Made by a program: the position numbers and the translations under genes. From Salipiger sp. H15 (lineage in GTDB: Bacteria > Pseudomonadota > Alphaproteobacteria > Rhodobacterales > Rhodobacteraceae), in NCBI RefSeq assembly GCF_040409955.1, contig NZ_CP123384.1, positions 2,861,501 to 2,925,500 of the forward strand: a stretch of 64,000 nucleotides of DNA, read 5' to 3'. Shown here piece after piece: positions 35,107 to 42,536 of the stretch. The notes below the pieces were generated by a model. It was not told where the DNA came from. It saw only the letters and a program-made list of their open reading frames with translations, and did no database searches. How positions within the stretch are numbered: the first letter of the stretch is position 1; the number at the start of each line of letters is the position of its first letter.

Positions 35107-36465
35107 TCAGTCGGGGAAGGCGAAGACCTGCCCCGGGTAGATCAGGTCGGGGTCGCGGATCTGCGTCTTGTTCGCCTCGAAGACGCGGACATAGGCCATG
35201 CCGTCGCCGTAGCGGTCGCGCGCAATGGCCCAGAGCGTGTTGCCCGGCTGCACGGTCACCGCGGTGACCGACTCGGCGCTCGGCAGGTCGGCGGTGGCGG
35301 CGGCCAGCGTCTCGGGCGCCTCGCGGCGGAACGGGCTCTCGGCCCGGGCCGTCACCTCGCCCTTGCCGTCGAGCTGGTCGACGCGCAGCGTGTAGGTGCC
35401 CGCCGCGATGCCCGGCAGCGCCACCTGCCAGCGGCCGTTGGCAGCGACCTGCAGCGTGGTGACCTCGCTGTTGTCGAGGTAGACTCGCAGGAAGGCCTCG
35501 CCGCTGCCGCGGCCCGAGAGTTCCACCCCGCCCGCCGCATCATAGGTGATCGCCTCGATGGCGACGCCGCCCGGCGCGACGGACTCGGCGCTCTGCATGA
35601 CCTCGACCCCTTCCGCATCCGACAGCAGCACGGTCGGCGCGGCCTGCTCGGGCGCGGCCCCGGCCGCGGTGCCCGCGGCGGCAATCTCGGTGCCTTCTTC
35701 CGGGGTGCCCTCGCCCTCTTCTGCCACCAGCGGCGGCTCGGGCGGGGTGAGGATGACCTCCTGCTCGGACTCGATCTGCCTGCCCTGCCAGAGCATCCGC
35801 AGGCGCAGCACCTGCGGCGCGTCGGAGCGGGGCAGATCGAAGAAGGCGGCGAAGCGCCCGTCGGTGCCCACGGGGCTGGTCAGTTCCTCGCGGCCGTCGA
35901 GCAGCAGCACGACATCGCTGCCGGGCTCGGCCCGGCCCGCGACGGTGATCAGCCCTCCGGGCTCGGCGCGGACGAGATCGAAGCTCGGCGCGGCGGGCCA
36001 ATCCGCCTGCGGCGCGGTCTTCGCGGCGGGGGCCTCCGTGGTCGCCCCGGCAAGAGCGGTTGCGGTCTCGGTCGCGGGCTCTCCCTCGGCGGGAAGCGCG
36101 AGGGCGATCTCGCCCTTGGTCCCGGTCTCGGCCGTGGTGCCGGTCGCGCCGGCGACCTCGGGCTCCGCGGTTTCGCCGGAAGACTCGCTGGTGGCTTCGG
36201 TCGTCGCGGCCGCGCTTTCCCCGGCCGTCCCCGCGGCTTCGGATGCGGCGGTTGCCTCCTGCGCGGCTACGGCGGGCGCCGCGCCGGTGTCGGTCTTTGC
36301 GGGCTCGGTCTTGGCGGTTGCGGCGGCGTCCGGTGTCGTGGTCACGGGCGTGACCGCGGGCAGGCTCAGCTCGGCGGGTTTCGGGCCGATCACACCGCTC
36401 ACGTAGAGCGCGCCGAGCACGGCTGCTCCACCCAGTCCGATCCAGACCCAGAGTTTGTTATTCAT
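35107..36465 (-). CDS. LysM-domain membrane-anchored envelope protein
   Basis: 452 residues. An N-terminal helix (WVWIGLGGAAVLGALYVSGVIG) anchors it; residues about 30-150 are low-complexity Ala/Thr/Glu/Pro; then come beta-rich segments with two Ig-like stretches (AEPGGLITVAGRAEPGSDVVLLLDG and GGVELSGRGSGEAFLRVYLDN) and a C-terminal LysM (VTVQPGNTLWAIARDRYGDGMAYVRVFEANKTQIRDPDLIYPGQVFAFPD). LysM binds the glycan chain of peptidoglycan. Similar proteins occur through Rhodobacterales; function unknown. Divergent from the LOG gene. Confidence 0.85.
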   Translation of the reverse strand: MNNKLWVWIGLGGAAVLGALYVSGVIGPKPAELSLPAVTPVTTTPDAAATAKTEPAKTDTGAAPAVAAQEATAASEAAGTAGESAAATTEATSESSGETAEPEVAGATGTTAETGTKGEIALALPAEGEPATETATALAGATTEAPAAKTAPQADWPAAPSFDLVRAEPGGLITVAGRAEPGSDVVLLLDGREELTSPVGTDGRFAAFFDLPRSDAPQVLRLRMLWQGRQIESEQEVILTPPEPPLVAEEGEGTPEEGTEIAAAGTAAGAAPEQAAPTVLLSDAEGVEVMQSAESVAPGGVAIEAITYDAAGGVELSGRGSGEAFLRVYLDNSEVTTLQVAANGRWQVALPGIAAGTYTLRVDQLDGKGEVTARAESPFRREAPETLAAATADLPSAESVTAVTVQPGNTLWAIARDRYGDGMAYVRVFEANKTQIRDPDLIYPGQVFAFPD

Positions 36466-36566
36466 CTTCTTTTATCCCCAGAACGGCGCTCGAACTGTCC
36501 CCAACGAGCGCGGTTGAGAACCTATAACAATCCCGCTATCACCGGTCAAAACAGCATTTTTTCGGA

Positions 36567-36575
36567 TTATCCACA
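36567..36575. promoter_or_regulatory. Perfect DnaA box at the LOG gene start
   Basis: TTATCCACA matches the DnaA consensus exactly and overlaps the first base of the ATG at 36575. A DnaA-regulated or titration site is possible; a single 9-mer may also occur by chance. Confidence 0.4.
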
Positions 36576-37126
36576 TGACCGCCAAATCTGTCTGCATTTA
36601 TTGCGGCTCACGCCACGGCTCTGCATCCAGCTATGCTGCCGATGCCGCAAAGCTCGGCACTTCCATTGCACATCAAGGTTGGCGTCTTGTCTACGGCGCT
36701 GGCGACGTGGGGCTGATGGGAGAGGTCGCGCGCGCCGCCCAGCAGGCCGGCGGCGAGACCTTCGGGGTGATCCCGACGCACCTTCTGTCGCGCGAGGTGG
36801 GCAAGACCGACCTCACGCGGTTCGTGATCACCGAGACCATGCACGAGCGCAAGAAGGTCATGCTGATGAACGCCGACGCGGTGGTGCTGATGCCGGGCGG
36901 CGCGGGCAGCCTCGACGAGTTCTTCGAGGCGCTGACTTGGCGCCAGTTGGGGCTGCATGACAAGCCGATCGTGCTGCTTGACACCGACGGGTTCTGGGGA
37001 CCGCTGAAGGCGCTGCTGGGTCACGTGGTGGCGCAGGGCTTTGCCGACGCCTCGCTGCTGGACTTCATCCACAGCGCCGACACCCCTGAGGGGGTGATGG
37101 AGATCCTCGCGCGGGAACTGGCCTGA
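36575..37126 (+). CDS. LOG-family protein (cytokinin riboside 5'-monophosphate phosphoribohydrolase-like)
   Basis: 183 residues with the Rossmann-like LOG fold (PF03641). The signature PGGAGSLDEFFEALTW replaces the consensus PGGxGTxxE (Thr to Ser), and SRxE-type residues are present upstream (LVYGAGDVGLMGEVARAA). Bacterial LOGs hydrolyse nucleoside monophosphates such as AMP to base plus ribose 5-phosphate. No SD is obvious; the start overlaps a DnaA-box sequence. Confidence 0.9.
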   Translation: MTAKSVCIYCGSRHGSASSYAADAAKLGTSIAHQGWRLVYGAGDVGLMGEVARAAQQAGGETFGVIPTHLLSREVGKTDLTRFVITETMHERKKVMLMNADAVVLMPGGAGSLDEFFEALTWRQLGLHDKPIVLLDTDGFWGPLKALLGHVVAQGFADASLLDFIHSADTPEGVMEILARELA

Positions 37127-37168
37127 GGACGTATCTCAGGTTCACCCCGCAAGAGGCTGAAACAAAAG

Positions 37169-37196
37169 GAAACGCCGCCCGGACGGGCGGCGTTTC
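37169..37196. terminator. Bidirectional terminator between LOG and host-attachment genes
   Basis: 12-bp perfect stem GAAACGCCGCCC/GGGCGGCGTTTC with a 4-base loop, between convergent genes; A-rich and T-rich flanks serve both directions. Confidence 0.85.
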
Positions 37197-37218
37197 GCGT
37201 TCCATGGACCAGCGATGT

Positions 37219-37674
37219 TCAGGCCGGCGCGAACTCTGCGCGCAGCAGTTTCTCGATCTTGTCGAGCGGGTGGTTGGTCAGCGTCTTGTCGAGCTCCGCC
37301 ACCACCTTGCCGGCCACCTCCTTGTGCAGCTTGCTGCGCAATTCGCCCAGCGTGGCGGGCGGCGCGACCAGCACGAGCCGCTCGAAAGCGCCCTTGTGGG
37401 CCTGCCTGTAGAGGATCTCGGCAAGCTCGTCGGCGAAGCGTTCCTTGGCCAGCCGGTGCCAGTCGGTGTCGTCGAGCGCCGACTTCTGCCCGGACACGCC
37501 GTCGGACATTCTGCCCGGCCGATTGGCCGCCTGATCGCGGTTCGGCGGGTTTTCCTGCGTCTCGATCCGCACGACGTTCAGGTCCGGGTCAAGCGCGTCG
37601 ACGTCATTGCGCAGGAACAGCGCTTTTTCGCCGTCCGCGACCAGAACCCAGGTTCCATTGGTGAGAATCGCCAT
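37219..37674 (-). CDS. Host-attachment family protein (PF10116)
   Basis: 151 residues, similar to the Agrobacterium protein required for attachment to host cells and related to the eRF1/Pelota-like fold. WVLVADGEKALFL at the start and RLVLVAPPATLGELRSKLHKEVAGKVVAELDKTLTNHPLDKIEKLL at the end are diagnostic. The biochemical role is not established; it is found in many non-pathogens. Monocistronic with a GGAGGG ribosome site. Confidence 0.88.
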   Translation of the reverse strand: MAILTNGTWVLVADGEKALFLRNDVDALDPDLNVVRIETQENPPNRDQAANRPGRMSDGVSGQKSALDDTDWHRLAKERFADELAEILYRQAHKGAFERLVLVAPPATLGELRSKLHKEVAGKVVAELDKTLTNHPLDKIEKLLRAEFAPA

Positions 37675-37763
37675 GGTTGGCCCTCCTTTTCCTTGCGCGA
37701 CTCAACGCCCCGCCCTCGCGCGGCGTTCCATGGAGCGGGCCCGCAGGTCCGCAGCCGGAAAGG

Positions 37764-37793
37764 AAAACGCCCGGCCTCGATGAGGCCGGGCGT
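37764..37793 (-). terminator. Terminator of class I aldolase gene
   Basis: ACGCCCGGCCTC/GAGGCCGGGCGT, 12 bp with a 3-base loop (37767-37793), then a T-run on the minus strand. Confidence 0.9.
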
Positions 37794-37829
37794 GTCGGGC
37801 CACGGGGGCCGGACGGGATCAGATCAGGC

Positions 37830-38735
37830 TCAGAGCGAGGCCTGGTAGATCTTGTCGATGTTGCTGCCGAGCGCGGCGTTGAAGTCGCCGTCCGACTGCT
37901 TCTTCGACAGGCCCTCGGCCAGCGCGCGGCTGAAGGAAGCGATCATCTTGGTGTTCTTCGACAGGCGTTCGCAGGCATCGTCGGTGCTGTAGCCGCCCGA
38001 CAGCGCCACGACGCGCACGACGCGCGGGTGATCGGCGAGACCGTCGTAGAGGCCCGGAACCGAGGGGATGGTCAGCTTGATCATCACGTCCTCGCCCTCG
38101 GCCAGCGTGTCGAGGTGCTTGGCGAGCGCCGCCTCGAGGATCGCCTCGGCCTCTTCCTTGGTCGCGGAGTGGATGTTCACTTCCGGTTCCAGGATCGGCA
38201 CCATGCCCGCCGCGATGACCATGCGGCCGATCTCGAACTGCTGCGCCACGACGGCCTCGATCCCATCGGCATTCGCCTCGTGGATCACCGAGCGTTCCTT
38301 GGTGCCGAAGATGCCGAACTCCTGCGCGGCCTCGTTCAGGAACTCGGCGAGGCCCGGCATCGGCTTCATCAGCTGCACGCCGTTGGCCTCGTCCTCGAGG
38401 CCCTTGTCGATCTTCAGGAAGGGCACAACGCCGCGCTTTTCCCACAGGTACTGCGCCGTCGGCAGGCCCTCGATCTCGCCGCGCATGGTGCGCTCGAAGA
38501 GGATGGCGCCCAGCACCTTGTCGTTGGTGAAGTCAGGCGCGGTGATGATGCGGGTGCGCATCTTGTGGATCTCGCCGTACATTTCGGCTTCGCCGTTGTA
38601 TTCGCTCTCCTCGACGCCGTACTGGAGCAGCGCCTTCGGGGTCGAGCCTCCGGACTGGTCGAGCGCGGCGATGAAGCCCTTGCCCGATGCCATCTGGTCT
38701 TTTTGCTTTGCAAAAACGGCCTTGTCCTGTGCCAT
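37830..38735 (-). CDS. fda: Class I fructose-bisphosphate aldolase
   Basis: 301 residues of the Schiff-base (class I) type. It interconverts fructose 1,6-bisphosphate with DHAP and GAP, mostly in gluconeogenesis or lower glycolysis. AALDQSGGSTPKAL, PFLKIDKGLEDE (candidate Schiff-base Lys region), VPILEPEVNI, and VRVVALSGGYSTDDAC are conserved. It follows the P450 gene by 102 bases on the same strand, enough for its own promoter; a CG-centred palindrome lies there. Confidence 0.94.
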   Translation of the reverse strand: MAQDKAVFAKQKDQMASGKGFIAALDQSGGSTPKALLQYGVEESEYNGEAEMYGEIHKMRTRIITAPDFTNDKVLGAILFERTMRGEIEGLPTAQYLWEKRGVVPFLKIDKGLEDEANGVQLMKPMPGLAEFLNEAAQEFGIFGTKERSVIHEANADGIEAVVAQQFEIGRMVIAAGMVPILEPEVNIHSATKEEAEAILEAALAKHLDTLAEGEDVMIKLTIPSVPGLYDGLADHPRVVRVVALSGGYSTDDACERLSKNTKMIASFSRALAEGLSKKQSDGDFNAALGSNIDKIYQASL

Positions 38736-38830
38736 GGAAGATCCTCTTCAAGATCGTTAAAATCGCTTTGCCAAAGGCTTAGACCAAGCGGATGCGGATG
38801 GGTAGATCGAAGCGCAGCTTTAACGCTACC

Positions 38831-38842
38831 ATTAGCGCTAGC
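38831..38842. promoter_or_regulatory. CG-centred palindrome upstream of fda
   Basis: TAGCGCTA at 38833-38840 within ATTAGCGCTAGC, 98 bases from the fda start, overlapping the P450 stop codon. LacI-family regulators bind CG-centred palindromes, and CceR of that family controls central carbon genes in Rhodobacter. Assignment is speculative. Confidence 0.3.
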
Positions 38843-40190
38843 GGGCGGAGATGCGCAGCCATATGCCGTCGCGCGCCCTCACGGTGAGGAAGGCGACCGG
38901 CTCGGGGATGCGGTCGGGCAGGATGTCCAGCCTCAGGTCGCGCAGGATGAGCGAGAGCAGCAGCACCCCCTCGACCATGGCAAATCCCGCCCCGGTACAG
39001 ACGCGCGGCCCGGCCGAGAAGGGCATGTAGGCCTCGCGCGCGCAGGCCCTGCCGTTCTCGGTGCCCCAGCGCGCCGGATCGAAGCCGTCGGGATTGTCCC
39101 AGAGCCGTTCGTGCCGGTGCTGGTGCCAGGGGCTCAGCACCACCTGCGCGCCCTTCGGCACGTCACGTTCGCGGAAACGCACGGGACAGGTTGCCTCACG
39201 CACCATCATCGGCACCGGCGGGTAGAGCCGCAGCGCCTCGCGGAAGACGTCGCGCGAGAGGCGCAGCCTGGCGATGTCGGAGAAGTCGGGCGCGTCGCCG
39301 AGCACCTGCGCCTCCTGCGCCAGCCGCTCCTGCCACTCGGGATGCGCCGCCACCAGCCAGAGCGCCCAGGCCAGCGCCGAGGCCGAGGTCTCGTGCCCGG
39401 CGAGGAAGAAGATCGCCACCTGGTCGACCATCTCGGAGGTCGAGAAGGTCTCGCCGGTCTGCGGGTCGGGCGTGGTCATGATCTTGGTGGCAAGATCATC
39501 CGGCGCCCGCCCCGCCGCGATCGCCGCCTGCCGCTCGGCGGTCAGCCGGGTGATGAGCGCGCGGATGCGTTTCGCCGCCGCCCTGGTGCCGCGCCGGTGA
39601 AAGCGCGGCATCCAGCGCGGCAGCGGCAGGAAGGCGGCAAGGTTGAGGATCGGCTGCGTGCGCTGGTAGGCGCGGAACTCGTCGAAGACCGCCTGCGCAA
39701 CCTCGTGCTCGATCGGCAGCGAGAAGAGCGTGCGGAAGATCACGTCGGCGGCGGCGTGGCTGGTGTGCGCCTCGATCTCCACCGCCTGCCCGGCCTCGGC
39801 CTTCAGCCGCGCCAGCGCCGCCTGCGCGGCGTCCCACATGGCGGGATAGGTCTCCTTCAGCCGCCCGCCCTCGAAGGCCGGGTCGATGATCCGCCGCTGC
39901 CGCAGCCAGGTCTCGCCATTGGTCAGGAAGACCGAGTTGCCGAGCAGCGGCCTCAGCCCCTCGGCGATGCGCCCGGATTTCGGGAACTCCATCGGCCGAT
40001 CCTTCAGCACGGTCTTCACGAGGTCCGGCTGGTTGACGAGGAAGGAGCGGAAGAAGGGCGTGCGGAATTCGGCCATCCACGCCCGGTAGAGCCGCGCCGG
40101 CTGCGCCGACAGCAGGTCCGCCCGGAAGAGCCGCAGGTAGCGCAGCAGCGAGACCCGGTCGGGCCGCGACGGGGGCTTCGGCGGGATCAT
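38838..40190 (-). CDS. Cytochrome P450
   Basis: 450 residues, soluble class I-type. The I-helix AGHETS (about 264-269), the K-helix EALR (318-321) and the heme-Cys loop FSAGPRVCTGAGFA (Cys398) are present. The substrate is unknown and no ferredoxin or reductase gene is adjacent, so redox partners come from elsewhere. Its ATG overlaps the stop of the upstream lipase-like gene (ATGA), implying a shared process such as oxidation of a lipid, ester or terpenoid. Confidence 0.92.
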   Translation of the reverse strand: MIPPKPPSRPDRVSLLRYLRLFRADLLSAQPARLYRAWMAEFRTPFFRSFLVNQPDLVKTVLKDRPMEFPKSGRIAEGLRPLLGNSVFLTNGETWLRQRRIIDPAFEGGRLKETYPAMWDAAQAALARLKAEAGQAVEIEAHTSHAAADVIFRTLFSLPIEHEVAQAVFDEFRAYQRTQPILNLAAFLPLPRWMPRFHRRGTRAAAKRIRALITRLTAERQAAIAAGRAPDDLATKIMTTPDPQTGETFSTSEMVDQVAIFFLAGHETSASALAWALWLVAAHPEWQERLAQEAQVLGDAPDFSDIARLRLSRDVFREALRLYPPVPMMVREATCPVRFRERDVPKGAQVVLSPWHQHRHERLWDNPDGFDPARWGTENGRACAREAYMPFSAGPRVCTGAGFAMVEGVLLLSLILRDLRLDILPDRIPEPVAFLTVRARDGIWLRISAR

Positions 40191-41431
40191 GCGGCGCGAG
40201 CCGGAGCAGGCGTCGTCGAGGTGAAGCGGTTCACCGGTGCCTCGAGCCGGCTCGCCGAGGGCGGGCGCTGCGCGTAGCGCGCCGCCAGCGTCAAGGGCCC
40301 GGCGGTGATGCGGAAATAGTCATAGTCCAACGGCGCGTCGAAGGCGCAGAGATACTGGAAATGCAGCCGGAAGAAGCGCCAGCGCAGCGCCTTCCAGCGC
40401 GCCGGGCTGAGCGAGCGGGTGAACTGCGCCGAGAAGACCAGCGGCCAGCGCTTGCCTTCGGGCGCGACGCCCGAGACCGCCACCGGATCGCAGAGCGCGA
40501 AGGCGCAGCCGTCGCCGGGCGCGGTGACATCGACCCAGGTGAGCTCGTCCCGCGCCGAGAGGTAAGCCAGATCCGCCCGCAACCGCCACGCGCCGCGCAG
40601 GAAGGACACCATCGGCACCACCTGCCCGAGGCTGAGGAAGCCGAGCCTCGGCCCCGCCGCCGGCACTCGCCCCGCGCGGATGAGGTCGGCAAGCACCGAG
40701 ACGGCCAGATGCGCCCCCGAGCTGTGCCCGACCACCAGAACCTCGTCCACCTCTTCGGTCAGCGCCGCTGCGATCGCCGCGCCGAACTCGGCCATGCGCG
40801 CCTCGAGCTCGGGCGGGTTGGCGCCCCGGTGCCGGGCGGAATAGGCGTAGTCGTGCATGAGGTAATAGGCAAAAACCCGGCCGTCCTGTTTCTGGAACCA
40901 GCGCAGCAGCCCCCAGACCAGCCCGAGCCCGCCGATGCCGCCCAACAGCCGCGCCGCGCTCCCCAGCAACGGCACGGTCAACGCCGCCAGCGCGTAGAGC
41001 GCCCAGCCCGCCAGCAGCGCCAGCAGCAGTTGCAGAAGCAGCATGCCCACCGGGTAGAGCGCCGCGATCACCGGCCCCTTGCGCAGCTTCATCAGCCGGA
41101 AGAGCGCTCCGGTCGAGATGTATTCCCACGCCGTGCGCAGGAGTTGCAGGTAGGTCGCGGGGATCGAGTTCGACATGCTCGTCCGCACGATGTCGGACCA
41201 GACCAGCACCTCGACATCGGCCGAGACCTCCGCCCCGTCCATCTCCGCCTCGACGTGCCAGCCGTAGGGACCCTTGCTGGTCTTCGGGCTCAGCGCCAGC
41301 GCATAGCCCGAGATCGCCGCCTGCGCCGCGCCCTCCTTGCGGTAGAGCTCGCGGTAGCGGCGCGGATGAATGGGATCATAGCCGGGGATGTAGAACACCC
41401 GCCTGCGCGTCACCGCTCCGCTGTCACTCAT
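40187..41431 (-). CDS. Alpha/beta-hydrolase (lipase-like) with membrane segment
   Basis: 414 residues. Nucleophile elbow GHSSG with Ser237 in VLVVGHSSGAHLAVSVL. Two hydrophobic stretches around residues 120-150 and 160-178 suggest membrane insertion before the elbow, unusual for soluble hydrolases. N-terminal VFYIPGYDPIHPRRYRELYRKEG is conserved in an uncharacterised Rhodobacterales group. Encoded directly before the P450 with 4-base overlap. Substrate unknown. Confidence 0.78.
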   Translation of the reverse strand: MSDSGAVTRRRVFYIPGYDPIHPRRYRELYRKEGAAQAAISGYALALSPKTSKGPYGWHVEAEMDGAEVSADVEVLVWSDIVRTSMSNSIPATYLQLLRTAWEYISTGALFRLMKLRKGPVIAALYPVGMLLLQLLLALLAGWALYALAALTVPLLGSAARLLGGIGGLGLVWGLLRWFQKQDGRVFAYYLMHDYAYSARHRGANPPELEARMAEFGAAIAAALTEEVDEVLVVGHSSGAHLAVSVLADLIRAGRVPAAGPRLGFLSLGQVVPMVSFLRGAWRLRADLAYLSARDELTWVDVTAPGDGCAFALCDPVAVSGVAPEGKRWPLVFSAQFTRSLSPARWKALRWRFFRLHFQYLCAFDAPLDYDYFRITAGPLTLAARYAQRPPSASRLEAPVNRFTSTTPAPARAA

Positions 41432-41513
41432 ACCAAGGCCCCCGTTCCCCTGCCCGCGACGATGCCCCTAGCAGGCGTGAAGGGCAAGAGTGAGGCAGCG
41501 GCAAGGCAGCGCG

Positions 41514-41536
41514 CTTTCATCTTTCTCCAAATACTC
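41514..41536 (-). repeat. Dispersed repeat, left arm of an inverted pair
   Basis: On the minus strand GAGTATTT, GG, AGAAAGATGAAAG. Faces the copy at 41556-41590 across 19 bases. Confidence 0.75.
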
Positions 41537-41555
41537 ATGCCGCGCGGGCCGAAAG

Positions 41556-41590
41556 CGCCTCCGGCGGGAGTATTTGCGGAAAGATGAAAG
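41556..41590 (+). repeat. Dispersed repeat, right arm of an inverted pair
   Basis: CGCCTCCGGCGG, GAGTATTT, GC, GGAAAGATGAAAG, ending 2 bases before the ccdA stop codon. This is the best full-length copy in the window. Confidence 0.8.
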
Positions 41591-41592
41591 GC

Positions 41593-42345
41593 TCAGCCGA
41601 GACTGCCAAGCGCCGGGAAGGTTTCCAGCAGCCAGAAGGAGAAGGCCGAGAAGGCGCCGGTGAGCAGCGCGAAGCCGACGACGATGAGCAGAAGACCCAT
41701 GATCCGCTCGATGGTCTTCATGTGGCGCTTGAGCCGGTTCATCAGCCCCATGGCGCGGCTGAGGAACACCGCCGCCAGCAGGAAGGGCAGCCCCAGCCCC
41801 AGCGCATAGACGCCGAGCAGCAGCGTGCCGCGCGCCACCGAGGCCTCGGTCGCCGCCAGCGACAGGATCGCACCGAGCTGCGGGCCGATGCAGGGCGTCC
41901 AGCCGAAGGCGAAGGCGAGGCCCAGCAGGTAGGCGCCGAAGGCCGAGCCCCCCGCCTCGCCCGCGTCGAGCCGCGCTTCGCGGTCGAGGAAGGGAATGCG
42001 GAAGACGTGCAGGAAATGCAGACCGAAGACGATCACCACCACGCCCGAGATCCGCGCCAGCAGGATCTGGTTCTGCAGGAAGAAGGTGCCGAGCCAGGAG
42101 GCGGTGAAGCCGAGCAGGATGAACACCGTCGAGAGCCCCAGCACGAAGAACAGCGCCGCGACGAAGGCGCGCCAGCGGGCGCTGCCGCCGGCCTGCATCT
42201 CCTGCAGCGACACCCCCGACATGAAGGCGAGGTAGGGCGGCACGATCGGCAGCACGCAGGGGCTGAGGAACGAGATGACGCCCCCGAAAAGCGCCACGAT
42301 CATGGCGGGGAGCAGGCTTGCGTCGATGATCTCGATTCCGAACAT
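41593..42345 (-). CDS. ccdA: CcdA-type cytochrome c biogenesis / thiol-disulfide electron carrier
   Basis: 250 residues with six helices. It passes reducing equivalents from cytoplasmic thioredoxin across the membrane for heme attachment to c-type cytochromes. The Cys pair sits in FLSPCVLPIVPPYL (helix 1) and TPCIGPQLG (helix 4). I place the start at MFGIEIIDASLLPA (42345); the frame extends further upstream without family similarity. Confidence 0.9.
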   Translation of the reverse strand: MFGIEIIDASLLPAMIVALFGGVISFLSPCVLPIVPPYLAFMSGVSLQEMQAGGSARWRAFVAALFFVLGLSTVFILLGFTASWLGTFFLQNQILLARISGVVVIVFGLHFLHVFRIPFLDREARLDAGEAGGSAFGAYLLGLAFAFGWTPCIGPQLGAILSLAATEASVARGTLLLGVYALGLGLPFLLAAVFLSRAMGLMNRLKRHMKTIERIMGLLLIVVGFALLTGAFSAFSFWLLETFPALGSLG

Positions 42346-42465
42346 GCCTTTCGAATAGGCGATCGCGGCGCCTCCGTCACCCGCCGCGCTCTCACGTCTG
42401 CGTTCCCCGGCTGACATGATGTGTCCGCGCCACGCCGCTGCCCGCATCTGCGCGGCTCGGAGAAA

Positions 42466-42494
42466 AGGAAAACGCCCCGGCGCGGCGGCCGGGG
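42466..42494 (-). terminator. Terminator of rne
   Basis: GCCCCGGC/GCCGGGGC stem (42473-42494), then GTTTTCCTTTT on the minus strand. Confidence 0.75.
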
Positions 42495-42536
42495 CTTTCT
42501 CTCATCTCGTGTGGCACGTGCCTTTTGGGCGGTGCC

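Noticed and set aside
33199..36960. A 1253-codon plus-strand frame
   Set aside because: It runs antisense through the Atm1-type exporter and LysM genes and into the LOG gene in another frame. Composition is typical of a GC shadow.
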